NCBI RefSeq assembly: GCF_963675165.1
Contig: NC_087380.1
Coordinates: forward strand, 4,331,803-4,395,802
Length of the DNA stretch: 64,000 nucleotides
From: Halichondria panicea
Lineage: Eukaryota > Porifera > Demospongiae > Suberitida > Halichondriidae
Direction: 5' to 3'
The position numbers and the translations under genes are program-made. The first letter of the stretch is position 1. Every line of letters starts with the position of its first letter. The notes beneath the pieces were generated by a model, which was not told the origin of the DNA, searched no databases, and worked only from the letters and a program-made list of their open reading frames with translations. Shown piece after piece: positions 24,175-36,900 of the stretch.

Positions 24175-25690
24175 ACTAACATTGTAGTCAGAGTGCTTAT
24201 TGGCTGGAGTACGTATTGGTATACACATGAACTCCTGGTATACATAATTGCGAGTGCATAAATAGGAGTATCCGACACCCACGCACTGCAATAGCAAAAT
24301 AATGCACAAAGCTATGTTTTCTCATGGGAGCGTCATACTACGTAGCTATCATAACAATCGCCAGTACATGAATATACTTAGACACTAGTTGATAAGATCT
24401 ACATGGGAAGTACATGGGAAAAGTGCCTCAGAGCAGGTACATGTATACTATGGGACTTATAGTATACCTGCAAATTTACTTAGTATACCTAGTATTCCGT
24501 TGTCAAGTAATTGTATTGTAGTCAAGCGGTTTGCGCATGCGCACTAGTATCTAAATGAGTTAGACACTGTTTTGTCGGTGTCCATGTCCATGTGATTTAG
24601 AAGCCCTCAGCCACTTTAGTACCCTCGCTACGCTCGGGATACTAAATCAGTGCCTTTGGGCTTCTAAATCCCATAGACACCTCCAAACAGTGTCTAACTA
24701 TTATTTATAAAGTGAAAATCACCTGATATCAGGTGTGTTGTAATGAGTGTGTGGTTAATACTTACACATGGTTGTAGCTACTGTAGAAACCAATTACAAT
24801 AGTGCCATTTTTAAAATGTCAAGTATTCAGCCAGTTCCTAGATGTGGCCTCTCCCTGCAAAGATAGAACAGTTTAAACATGAGTCAAAATACATATATGT
24901 GAAATATTGCTAAACACAGGCAAACTCACTGCCAATCTTTATACGTAAAACCTGCTGGTTTTACTACTAAATGTAGCAGTTTGCTTGTTAAAGCCTAGCC
25001 TCGATCTCAGCCGCATTTTCTGAGGCCTTGTGAAGGAAGCTAGCTGAATCCGGCCGTGCCCAAAACATAAAAAGCCTGAGGTACTGTAAAAAGTCAAGTG
25101 CATGGGGCCACCTCTCTGATCCTGGAGCCACAGCCGATCTAGTCCAGGAAAAGTCAAAGCTTCCCCAGTTTCAGCTTTATCCATGCAGAAAGGGATCATA
25201 ATGTCACACAACACAATGGCATAAATAAACTGGATTGCTTTTTAGTAGAGACTACAACAAATATTGCCACTTGGGCTTCTTCTTGGTATAGTACTAGCTT
25301 GGTGGTGTTAATAATATTCTGCTCAACATAGTTCTGTATAATGCGCAAGCCACTTGTGGTTTGTGCTAATCAGACCTACCAGAGTTACATGTACCTCTAA
25401 ACAACAGTGTACACAACTACTATAAGTGTTTGTGATATCACCCTGAGAAAGTATGGAGTGGAATATGCGTGGGTGTCTGGACACTCGTATTCATGCACTC
25501 CTGACAATTGCATTTGACAATAGTTTAAACTACTACCTCATCTCTGACCTCATATTAGATAAGGCTACATGGATATACACTCGTTGCATGATCTATATTG
25601 CTACTCCAAGAGAAAGAAAGTTTTAGTCCATATATATATATATAGATTTAACGACTGGAATTAATTATAGCTAGAGTCTAACAAATTGTC
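24175..25690. other. Intergenic region with foldback DNA
   Basis: No gene supported. It holds an imperfect foldback at about 24559-24693 (AGTTAGACACTGTTTT at one end, AAACAGTGTCTAACT at the other, with an inner GATTTAGAAGCCC / GGGCTTCTAAATC pair). It also holds a degenerate TAGCCTCG element at 24996-25042 and, at 25634-25645, a TATATA run about 45 bp before the next start codon that could serve as a TATA element. Confidence 0.55.
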
Positions 25691-28600
25691 ATGATTGTGA
25701 GTGTTTTGCTTATTGTACTGGCTACTCTAGCTGGTTCAACCACCTCTGTACACTATCGCATAGTCCCTGTCAACGCCACTTCCTTGTGTAAGGGCTACCC
25801 CAATGGAACCTGCTTCACTCTAAAGCAACTTTCCTCCGAAATTAATGCTACTGGAAATAGAAACATTACGATAAGTTTCCTTCCCAGAGAGCACCTTCTC
25901 GACTGGAAAATGAGTTTTGTTACCAGTGAAATGAATACTATGTCAAAAACACACAATGGGTTAATAAATACTGTCACCCTTAATAGTGAACAACTGGACA
26001 ACACCTCCAGTAATCCTGTTAAAATCATGTGTACTCTTCCAAATGCTGGAATCTCTGCTGCAGGCTTACACACATTCACTGTACAAGGACTGATGATTTA
26101 CGGATGTAAGAGAGACACATATGGTGGGGCTATCTCTGTTACAGGAGGAAATGTGTTTATCACTGAGACTCACTTCATAAATAATCATGTGATGTCAGAA
26201 TATAATGAGGGATCAGGAGGCGCAATATACTTAAGCAATGCAAACGTTATGATATTGAACAGTGTTTTCACCAACAACACAGCTTTTGCTATGACCTTGA
26301 TTGGGAATGTTAACTCAATGTCATGTAAATTTAAACATTTTAGTGTGTTTGGTGGTGGGGCAATCAACCTACTGACTAGCAATGTTTTGATTCATGGTTG
26401 TGATTTTGATAGTAATAGAGCAAAATGTGGTGGTGCATTAATCATCAACAGTCTTGGATCACATACCAACATAAGCAACACAACATTCAGAGGAAATTAT
26501 GCCGAACAAGGAGGTGCCATTTACAACTACAATGTGAGAATACCCACTAACATTGTTGGCACTTCATTCATCAATAATAGTGCGAGTAGTGGAGGAGCTA
26601 TTTTTACTTTAGCACAGCTACAGAGTAAAGACTAGTCTCGCGAGCAGACTTGTCCTAGAGGGAACGTCTGGTAACTATTGCAGCAATTCCATGGCACTGA
26701 GGAATGTAGTCACATGCAAGATATTTGTTAATTAACCAAATTCACATGTAGACAAATATTTTCATTCGCAGCTAGCTAGCTCTTGCTTGGTCTGAGCTCC
26801 TTGTACCGAGTCAACACTAAAATTAGCCTTTAATTTGCTAGAGTCAATAATCCTTCTTTTCACGTTCATTTTATGCTATAATAGGAAAATATACGGGGTG
26901 TTACCTGCCCACTATGATGTGAACAAATCTGATTGGCGCTGCCAACATTCTGGCAGGGGTTCACAGAATTGCTGCAATAGTGACCAGACGTTCCCTCCCT
27001 CCCACATCTGCTCACGAGACTAAGTAAAGACAGCGTGTATGAGAATAATACAGCAAAACATGGAGGGGCGATGTATATCACTATATTCAGTGTAACAGAC
27101 ATTCAAGTGTCATTTTTCAACAGCACATTGTTCTGTAGCAACACCGCTGAATTTGGGGGAACCATCAAAATGATTTCTGGTACTATCCGTTTTCAGCCAT
27201 ATTCCGAAACATTTATTACTCAGAACAATGCTATTTATGGTGGTGGAATATACCTTGAGCAAAGCATTTTAGTCGGAACAAAATTGGAAATAAAACACAA
27301 CAGAGCAAACAATGCCGGAGGTGGAATCTATGCTTTCGCTAGTGTTATTGAAATTGTTGATTGTTATTGTTACAACAATCAGATTTGTATGACACACATT
27401 TCACACAACCAGGCAAATAATGGAGGTGGTGCTTACCTAACTGCTTCAAGTGTTCGACTATTACAAAGTTTAATAACTATTGAGAATAACGTTGCCAGTC
27501 AATATGGTGGAGGTATTTATCTAGAAGAAAACTCAAAGATGATTTCATATGCAGTAAACTTGAATGGTAGATCTACATTGCATTTCGTTTTAAATATCAC
27601 CAGTAACAAGGCTCTGAGAGGAGGAGGTGTGTACGTGTCTGACAGTACTAATGAGCTGATTTGTGAAGGCATTCATTCATTGCGTTCTTCGGAAGTAAAT
27701 CTCAGTTCAAAGCAATGTTTTTTTCAAAGCATCCTGTTTGTACCTCAGTCGAGTTACTTCCTCAGTATAACATTTTCTAATAACAGCGCAACTGAGACTG
27801 GCAGTGACATTTATGGTGGACTTCTGGACAGGTGTACTATCAGCCCTCTGGCTCAAATAGTTTCAGCAAATCACGAGTACAAAATTAATGGCATTTTATA
27901 CCTACAGGGTATTGGAGGATTTGATTGGGCTCAAACAAAAGTAGTCTCTCGAGTTCCATGCCTTGGAAACGTAACTCATGGAGTTGTTACCAATGTATCA
28001 GAATTTTATAACCACATCTCCTCAGACCCGGTTAGAACCTGTTTCTGTGTAAACAATGCTTTAAACTGTAGCTACATACATCCCACCATCTACAAAAAGA
28101 AAGGAATGAGATTCACACTGAATATTGTTGCAGTAGACCAGATTGGCATACCAGTAAATGCCAAACTCATTAGCTCACTCCACTCAGAGAATAAAGGAAT
28201 CGGGACCCGGAGACTCAAAGAAGGTCAACAGCATAGAGACATAGAGGGTCACTGCACAGAGCTCGAGTACAATGTTTTCTCGTATGAGAGTTCAGCTGTA
28301 TTAGAACTATATGCTGATGATCCTTGTGCAAATCAAGGGATATCCAAGAAAAATGTAAATATCACATTCATACTGTGTACATGTCCAATTGGATTGGAAG
28401 AAAAGGTTGAAGACCCTATTGATTGCTCATGTGTCTGTGCTACTAAATTAAAACTATTTATCAGCAACTGTTCACAAGAGAACGAAACTATTCAAATCAA
28501 TTCCAATGTGTGGATCGAGAGTATTAGCTGCTCTAATTCTACCACATACTTGGATGACACTAATTCCACCTTCTGTTATGTCACCCATGACTGCCCATTT

Positions 28601-30049
28601 GACTACTGCTTGCCAAAACCAGCCATCATCCGTCTGAATAATACTGATACACAGTGTGACTTTGACAGAACTGGAAGACTTTGTGGTGAATGTCCACAGG
28701 GACTCAGTTTAGTATTTGCCAGCTCAAGATGTCAACAATGCTCCAACTACTCCTTATTCCTGCTCTTGCCCTTTACTCTAGCTGGCATTGCATTGGTAGC
28801 ATTCATTATGCTACTCAATATGACAGTTGCAACAGGGACCATTCACGGGCTTATCTTTTATGCTAACGTTCTAGCAGCAAATCGTTCAATTTTTTTACCA
28901 TTCAACAAACCAAACTTTCTTACTGTCTTTATATCATGGTTGAATCTCGACTTAGGAATTGAGACTTGTTTTTATGATGGAATGAACTCGTACGAAAAAG
29001 TGTTGCTACAAATTGTTTTCCCAGCCTATTTGTTTTTTTTAATAATCGTTATCATGGTGTTGTGTAACTGCTTCCAAAGAATAGCACATCTGCTCAGCAA
29101 AAGGAACACCGAAGCTACACTCTATACTCTCACGTTACTTTCTTACTCTAAACTGGTTCGGATTATCATCTCAGCCCTCCAATTGAACTATTCCGAAGGC
29201 GAGCGCATATTTTGGCTATATGATGCATATGTACCATACTTCAGGGCTAGTCATGTCCCACGATTTCTAGTAGCTTTTTTCATTATCATTCTTGGCTCTA
29301 TCTACACCACATTGCTCCTTTTTGGTCAGTTGTTGCAATTTTTCTCTGAGCACCGAGTTATGAAATGGACAACTAACATTCACTACATTTATTTTATGAA
29401 AGCACATCATGCTCCTTTCTCAGACAAGCATCGCTATTGGGTGGGACTGTTGCTGCTTGCTAGGCTGGTTCACTACCTCATATCAGCTTTCTCTAATAAC
29501 TCTATCATTGTACTCTCGGTTTCAACGATGACGGTGTTGCTGCTATTTCATAAATTAGCATGCAAGCATATTTACAGTGCTTGGTCTGTTGACCTTTTGG
29601 AAATAGTTTTTATGCTCAATTTAACAATTCTTTCTACTTCAACCTTTTTCATTAGGGAGACGAGTCATTCTTCAGACAATCAAAAAGTGTTGGCCCTTGT
29701 GTCAATGTCAACATCGTTTATCGTTTTCCTAGGTATTGTACTCTACCATATGCTAGACACATGTGGAGTGAAGTCAAGCAAGCTATCTCAAGTAGTACTA
29801 GCAGTACTTCGAAAACGCCAACACTACCTGCCAATCCCAATCACAGAGATAGATGGAGATATAACAGATGAAAGTGACCCTGCTCATTATGTCAACCCAA
29901 TAATCAGATCTGCCATGCCTGCTGATCAGCTGAGAGAGCCAGCCCTTGATGTCCTGACTCCCGTGCAGCCAGAAGACTACAATACACCTGCTACTCCAAC
30001 ACTACGTAGAGAGAAGCTCACATTCTCTGAAATTGAAATCAGTTCCTAG
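25691..30049 (+). pseudogene. Beta-helix (Pmp-like GGA-repeat) multi-pass membrane protein, interrupted by a TIR element
   Basis: Intronless reading frame in two parts, 25691-26632 and 27032-30049, in the same phase once the 390-bp insertion (with one target copy) is discounted: about 1,319 codons. It begins with a signal peptide (MIVSVLLIVLATLAGSTTSV). Residues about 135-570 carry repeated GGAI/GGGI...FxNN motifs (for example SGGAIYLSNANVMILNSVF), the hallmark of right-handed beta-helix, Chlamydia-Pmp-type repeats, with many N-glycosylation sequons. A Cys-rich stretch follows (about 760-885, CGECPQGLSL...CQQC), then about eight hydrophobic helices (889-1235) and a cytoplasmic tail. The family is probably a cell-surface receptor or adhesin; the ligand is unknown. 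As it stands, TAG, the first codon of the element, stops translation after 314 residues. No other disabling change is seen, so the insertion looks recent and may be polymorphic. Confidence 0.8.
26633..27022. mobile_element. 390-bp TIR element (Mutator-like MITE) with 9-bp target duplication
   Basis: AGTAAAGAC occurs immediately before (26624-26632) and after (27023-27031). The termini are TAGTCTCGCGAGCAGA and, inverted, TAGTCTCGTGAGCAGA. The inverted similarity extends about 60 bp inward (GGGAACGTCTGG, CTATTGCAGCAATTC). The interior lacks a transposase. A 9-bp duplication is characteristic of Mutator-type transposases; assignment to that superfamily is an inference. Confidence 0.9.
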
Positions 30050-30811
30050 GAAAGTGTGATGTAACACATGATAAATTATGAGTACATAATATTTTTGGAC
30101 GGAGTGTGTTTTGTGTTCACTGTATGTTTTTACACTGTATATAGTGATTCAATTTGCGATGTGGTTTGGTATTAAAACAATTTCTACAGCATATGCGATA
30201 ATAATAACTAGAGCAATATAGTGCTAACCCTCGATGTGGTTGTATAAAAGTAGAGATAGACGTCTATAAGTAACGTCCAATAAAAATATAGGTGAATATC
30301 ATCCACAGCTAGAGCAAATGCTTTGGGAACAGCATATTGCTGGTTATGCACTGAGGAAAAGCTATACCAAGTGTCACAAATTCGCATGAATATAGCATGT
30401 GCTCTGTATATAGTGCTCATGCACAAGTTTATCTGGCACAACTGCTACTGTATAGTGTCAAATTTTCGAGGATTGCGGATTGCTTAAAATGAACATTTTC
30501 ACAGATTTTAAGATAGCCCTGAGTACGACAATATCATGTGCTAGACCACGGAATTTCGATCAACTTGCAGCGAATACTGACATTGCAATTTCTGGTAATG
30601 TGTACTATGTTAATGTGTATATATACTCGATTGAATTCCTATTACTACATGTATAGTCCAGCACGTGATGTTGTTGTACCTCCTCTGGCGCTGTCACAGG
30701 TGCCGTCCCCCCTGAAATTGGTTTAGGGGGACCAATTCTGGCATAAAAATTCACCTGGACCAGTTTTGTAAAATTGGTCTGCCAAAGTTTTAACACAGAG
30801 ATTCTACTTAC

Positions 30812-31227
30812 GGGGTGCTGTTTGAGTTAAAACACTATGTGTAAAATGCATGTTTAAATGTAAATGAACATCCACTTCACTGTATCAGTCTCTCGATTTA
30901 GGAGGTCCCATTTTGCTAAATGGGTGTCCCAATTTACTAATTGTCGTCCAGATTAATGTCCCCACGCTGGAATCTTAGAGATTGCCCATGGCAATCTGCC
31001 AAGTTAAAGAATACGAATAAAGAATATAGTTATAGAATACGGCTGCTGTAACACACAGCGCCGAAGATATTAATCTGGATCGACAACGATATAGACTCTA
31101 GTAAATCATGAAACCAATAATTTAGTAAACATGAGGCCAATTAGTAAATCGGGATACCGATAGAGTGAATTGCATTTCATGTAATAATGCATGTGCATGT
31201 AATTCAATAATACACAAACGGCACCCC
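30812..31227. mobile_element. TIR element, about 416 bp
   Basis: The left end GGGGTGCTGTTTGAGTT and right end CAAACGGCACCCC are inverted relatives. Inside, GTCGTCCAGATTAATGTC pairs loosely with ATTAATCTGGATCGACAAC, so much of the element can fold back on itself. Non-coding. No clear target duplication. Confidence 0.55.
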
Positions 31228-31824
31228 ATGTCTACATAATTAATTTTACATGAAAGTATATAGTGAGCAAATAGTGAGCAATATGCCCTTCAATATCTTG
31301 TTGGATTGTAGATAGATAGATATAATATAGTGTCAATGTAATTAAGGCTACATAAGTACTGTTAGTTTTGTGGACTATATAGCTAATGAATGCTGTGAGC
31401 TGGCTATATAATATGTATTGGCTCATTATAAGCCACTTCACATGCATGTCCTTGTTTAATACGAAACTTTTCGTCGCAATGTGGTGTGACTTATCAGGAT
31501 GTAAATAGATCTAGGTCTACACGTTGAATACGTTAGTATACAGCCCTGATTTTTGTAAATCAACTCTGCATGACAATTTTATGTTCATATGAATACATAT
31601 TTGCAATCCCGTTTGTGTGTTATGTACGAAAGTTCCTGTTTGCATGCGTAGATCTACTTGAATTGCTTCCAGTAAACACTGATAAGTGCATTCCAGAGTG
31701 GAAGTTCTGTAATGGAACTAGCTGGGCTTCCATAACTTATTTTGGCTTTCCACTGATATGGTAACTCATTATGATGACTTAGATACCTGTTGAATAGCTA
31801 GCCAGGCTGGAATGCACATTGTAT

Positions 31825-33235
31825 CAGTGGCGTAGGAAGCACGGGTGCTCAGGGTGCTGGAGCACCCCCTTATCTCAAGCTACCTTACCTACTTGTTCCA
31901 TGAAGTTCAGAACAGCTAGCTAGCTTGATATAGCAGCTAGCTAGCTAGCTAGAAGTCAAGCTAGTGGCTAGCTATACTAGCATAGTTACGTACACAGTAC
32001 AAAGGTCAGCTAGATGAACCACACGTAGATATCTCTTATAAAGAGAAAGCACATTGCGAATGCAACATTAACAAGCGCTAGCAAGTCTCCTCTCATTTTT
32101 GACATCAATGGTAAGCTTCCATGAACAGCTACTAAAGAGGGTAGCTAGACTATAGATCAAGTTTAATTGGATCCTAAAATAGACATGCTGTCTAACTGCC
32201 GAACGTTCGTTTTCCTCACTGCGAAGATTGAAACATTCCTCCGAAGTAGACTGGAAACCACGCCCCTTTCTTTAGGGAAAGAGACTGGCCAGGTGACTAT
32301 CAACGACTCGTCTTCATTGCGTACTGAATTTTGCGGAAGTGGTTCAGGGAAAAGGGTGTGGTCACCAGTGTTGCAGTTTAGTATACTTTGGCTAGATCTA
32401 CTGCTGTCAGTACTCTAGCAAGCTAGCTAGCTAGCTCAGCCACCTACCAAACTTCATTTCAATCACAAGTTAACTGCTGCAAAACTATGTCCAAGTCTGG
32501 AGCTAGCTGTCACCTGGATGTACCTAGTTCTTGTCCTGTCTGTGGCAATGATACCGCTGTAAAATAGAAACTCAAATGTTGCTGGCAATAGGGCAAAGCA
32601 AAGGGACTTTCCATAAACCAGTTGGCAGAGAGACAAATATATCTCTGCATCTCTGCTACTTCTGTCTGTTATTTTTGCAGTGGCCTTGTAGCTATCCAGG
32701 TTATAGCAACTTTAGAATTGCTTCATTGGAGAAGTACTGATAGACAACTTATATCCAAAAAGCTAGCTAAGTAGACATAAAATTTATACTGCAACTGTAC
32801 ATTAATACTCACATAAAATCAATTATAATAAAAATTTATGCTTAGTGTGCAATATTGTGGTTTAGATATCTCCCACGCATTCATGCACACACTACATTCC
32901 AAGCATTCCGTTGGGACGAGTAGTTGATAGTCACCTGGCCAGTCTCTTTCCCTAAAGAAAGGGGCGTGGTTTCCAGTCTACCTCCGAAGTACAATGACAC
33001 AATGCAATCTTTTTTTATTGGTATATTCATACCCACTTAGCAGATTCTAGTATATAGCAGAAAATTTAATCCAGGTAAACTCACGTAGAATAAATTTTGA
33101 TACTGATAATTTTATACCAAATTTGCTCAGAATTAATCTCCGGGAATGTAGAATGCCAAAATTTTCCGGGGACAAGCCCCCGGACCCCCAGATTTGTAAA
33201 GCACCCCCTTACAAAAACATCTTCCTACTCCTCTG
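31825..33235. mobile_element. Non-autonomous TIR element (hAT-like ends), 1.4 kb, 5-bp target duplication
   Basis: It starts CAGTGGCGTAGGAAG and ends CTTCCTACTCCTCTG (inverted). It is flanked by TGTAT on both sides (31820-31824, 33236-33240). Subterminal GGTGCTGGAGCACCCCCTTA and AAGCACCCCCTTAC are further related ends. An inner inverted repeat of about 70 bp (32243-32312 against 32915-32989, including AAACCACGCCCCTTTCTTTA) suggests a second element nested inside. No transposase frame is seen. Confidence 0.75.
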
Positions 33236-33281
33236 TGTATGACATTTCTCGAAGTGCTGAAATGTTTCTTTTATACATGCA

Positions 33282-33330
33282 TAGCCTCGAGACCAGGCCG
33301 ATTAAGTTAATCGGCCTGGATTCGAGGCTA
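33282..33330. mobile_element. Mini foldback element, 49 bp, with perfect 9-bp target duplication
   Basis: It starts TAGCCTCGAGACCAGGCCGA and ends GGCCTGGATTCGAGGCTA, so the element is little more than its two inverted ends. ATACATGCA flanks it on both sides (33273-33281, 33331-33339). Confidence 0.85.
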
Positions 33331-33436
33331 ATACATGCATGAACACTTTGCAAACTTGACACATTGAATGGCTGCTTTAGTGTCACATACATAACAGATA
33401 ACTAGCTATAATATAATTATTTTTCAATGCCAGCCT

Positions 33437-33531
33437 TAGCCTCGATCCCAGGCCGATCCGTCTCCAATTGAACGCTAGGTTGCTGACCTATAGCGTTCAA
33501 TTGGAGACGATTCGGCCTGGGATCGAGGCTA
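33437..33531. mobile_element. Mini foldback element, 95 bp, with perfect 9-bp target duplication
   Basis: It starts TAGCCTCGATCCCAGGCCGA and ends with the inverted copy. Near-perfect arms of about 45 bp (including GTCTCCAATTGAACGCTA) surround a loop of a few bases. TGCCAGCCT flanks both sides (33428-33436, 33532-33540). Confidence 0.88.
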
Positions 33532-33935
33532 TGCCAGCCTTAGCAGTTTTACATGATCTCACAAACCAATTAAGAGCTCTAATTATATCAGCTGTATTGT
33601 GGATATAAAGGACATGCACGGAGCAATTAAATTCATCACATTCGTAGATCAAGATATTTCTTTTTTCGAAAGTTTAATATATAGATGCATTTTAAGGGCA
33701 GAAGCTTAGCATGCACTAGCACTATCAAGGGCTTATTAATTCGGAGGTTCCACTGATTGTGTGGAGGAGTTTTGTGTGTTTCCTTTTAGCCCACGCTCAT
33801 TAGCTAGAGGTTAGCTTCCTTATACCATTAATTATGCAGCCATATAAATGCATTATAGACTATAAGTAGATCATCTTTCAGTAATTTACCTCTGTAAATC
33901 TGGCTACAATCTATAATAGTATATCTCTATGTACC

Positions 33936-36900
33936 ATGAATCAAGCTAGACCTATTGCAGCAGTTGTGCTTTTAACCCTTCATCTCAGCAGTATTAGAGC
34001 AGAGTTACCAAGCTCCTGTCTTACTGCAATCACTTCATCCAACTCTGTGGATTGCTGTCGAATGCAACCATTCCTGTATGTTCCCTATTCTGTTACTAGT
34101 AATTTTAATGGAAATTTGAATGCATGTGTGCAAAAAGATCTACATATGTACAATGTTTAGTGTTGTGCATGTGGCCCATCAAAAACTGGCTAGTTTACTG
34201 CCAAAATTAATTAATTGATAACAAGTTGTTTGCAACCCTCTGCTTGCAACCATGCATAGCTCTGTCCTGTTATATATTTAATTTTAACCACTTATTTGAT
34301 CATCTGAGTACATTATTATGCTATATATGCAGGGAGATTTCATTCACCTTGAACTTTGAATGTAATGTATCTCAATACCTTGACCAAGGAATAAGGCTTG
34401 AAATACGCCGGTCAGCTGGGAACTCTAATTGGCAGCCAGTTCGATTTTATGCAGTGAATACAAACGAGACTGCTGGGTCAGTTGTGAGACGTATCGAAAA
34501 TAACATGGTTGTTGCAGATGCCTTGCTATACTCTAGCAATTTTCCTTTAGAAGTGATAGCGGGTAATCAGTCTGTGTCCATTCGGGAATATATTTGTGAT
34601 TCAGCATTTACTGAGGAGAATGTGAGTGTGAGGTGGCTGCAGAGATACAGTGAGGTTCCTGTTGTAGAAGAAGCAGCATGGTCACTGGACGATGTAGTAC
34701 TTACTGTGTGGAATGGTGACTGTCGGCGTGAGGTCCTTAGAAACAGTTTCAATCAAAATAATCTGTGAGTGAGTTTCTATTAATATTAATGGTAGCTATA
34801 TATAATGTCGATCTATTTCAAATGCAGGTCTGCAGTTTATGATGTTCATGCTGGTATTGTAGAAATACCAACATGTGATGTAACTGGAAATAGCCAGCTC
34901 TATTTCAGTGTAATCGAAGAACACCCAACTACTTCACGACGATCACTAACTCTTTTAGATGTCTATGTTATGGGCGAGTGTCCAAGTGTTGACTTAGTTA
35001 CTGGTGAGGGCTCAAGTACAGCACAGAATGTCAAAAGGAGAGTACTTTTTGTTGCATGTAGGTGTGTGTGATACCAGTGGTTGTGATGTGGATACTACTG
35101 TTTGCTCCTTGGGCAGTATCAATTGCACTGGCTGCAATATTGGGTATCAGTTACTTGCCAAAACCACAATAGGGGCATGCCATGGTGAGTTATACCATTC
35201 ATTTGTCTTCTGTTTTTGTATGCAAGTAATTGTTTATACTGATTCACCACAAACCATCTCTGTTAGAAATATCATAGTAGTGTGCTTTCTCTTACCGTTA
35301 ATGTGAATTAGGAGTGTTTACCCACGCTGTTTTGAAAGAGTACACGTGTATACATGCATGCACCATATCACATATACACCTGCTTAAACAGGAATGTTTA
35401 AAGACATCCAAAGTAATATAATCCCCCTTGGGGATACATTAACGTGTCTTGTCATTAAATGTTTATTTATGGTAGCTTATTGTGAAGAGCTCCCCAATAT
35501 AACCCGTCGAAGTATCACATACAATAGTGATTATTCTATGGGTAACATACACCTGTACCGTTAATGGATACAATTTGGTTGGAAATGAGACTCGGACATG
35601 TGAGGTTCCAGGTGGATGGTCAGGATCAGAACCTGTTTGTGAACTAACTATTCTATTCTTTTCTGGAAGACCCTAATTTTTGAGTATTGCTTTGATAGTA
35701 CAATAATTACAATAGGGATTACGATAATATAGTTGCAGTTGATTGTGGTGAGCCTTCGTTTATATCTAATGGGACAAAATCAGAGGCACATAGCAGTACA
35801 TTGCTCGGAACCATTGTAACCTATAGCTGCAATAAGAGGTTATGAATTGATTGGTCTGCGATAATCTCTTGTCAAACAAAATAATAGAAACCAGAGCAGT
35901 CCACTATGCAGCTACCTACTATGTTAAACTTTCATCAATGTAATCTATAGATCTCAGATAGCTATAGTTAATGACCGTTGCGAGTGCTCTATACAAGAAA
36001 CGGTAGAGTACGAGCGTAAATGCTGGTTTGTATATATCCTATATACTACTCATGCAGCTTTTGTCTCACTCTTGCAGCTATAGCTCTCTAGTGTAGAGTT
36101 AACTGCTAAATAGAACAGTAATTCCTTCGAACAGATTTTACCACCCCAGAGATACCTAGCTACTTAGAGCTGTCGTGTAGCAAACTGAAAGCTCTATCGC
36201 TCTGCAGACCAGAATAGAAGAGGCCACGCTGCATGCATAGCCAATCTGGGATTAAATCTTGAGTCGAAAATGCAACTTGGACAACTGCAAACTTTTAATT
36301 AGTGTTGTATACCCAATCACTATGCTATACCCACTACTGTGCTATAAAGCCTATAATAATATTATGTGTAGGCGTCATTATTTTAGCAATGTGGTTGGCT
36401 TCATATACACTACAGCGTAAGCAAACAGTTTTGTGGTATAGCACTGTGGTTGTCATAATTATAGCAACGTGGTTACCACAGCTGTATACTACTTTAAGAG
36501 GTGAAATAATTATTTTCGCGGGTAATTAATTTCTGCTATTTCTGCAAATTTGAACTCGCAGATAATTGGAAAATGCAATAAAACCACTTGCAAGCAATTA
36601 ATTAGAAACGCTATGATTAATTTCACAACTTGAGCAGCTTTTAGCAGAATTTAATGCCAGCAAAATGAACAAATCTACCAGTCCTGTGAAAATAATTATT
36701 ATATCACACTTAGCTAGCACCAACAAATGTTTTAATGTGCATGAGGTCGAGGTTACGTAATGCACTCGCTTGCGTATTAAAATACGTTGGCTAGCGATTT
36801 GTATTACAAAAGAAGCTGAAAACCCTGTTCAATCACATTTTGTTGCTTACTTCATTAGGTGTTGTATTGGATCCAGTTTTTGATCGAAATGTGAGCTACT

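Larger units (their letters stand above)
30050..33935. other. Gene-free intergenic region rich in TIR and foldback elements
   Basis: No conserved coding sequence. Contents: a fragment ACTAGAGCAATATAGTGCTA at 30208 resembling the start of the array units; a TIR element at 30812-31227; a 1.4-kb TIR element at 31825-33235 with an inner inverted repeat; GCTA microsatellite around 31920-31955; and two TAGCCTCG mini foldbacks at 33282 and 33437. Confidence 0.65.

Noticed and set aside
26625-27024. Possibility that the 390-bp element is simply a spliced intron
   Set aside because: A GT in the first target copy (GTAAAG) and an AG in the second could pair, but that splice would leave the exon one base short and shift the frame. 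The TIRs and exact 9-bp duplication fit an insertion better. RNA data could overturn this.
25691-30049. Horizontal transfer of the beta-helix gene from bacteria, because of Pmp-like repeats
   Set aside because: The multi-pass C-terminus, N-glycosylation sequons and base composition match the host. GGA-type beta-helix repeats occur in eukaryotic surface proteins too.
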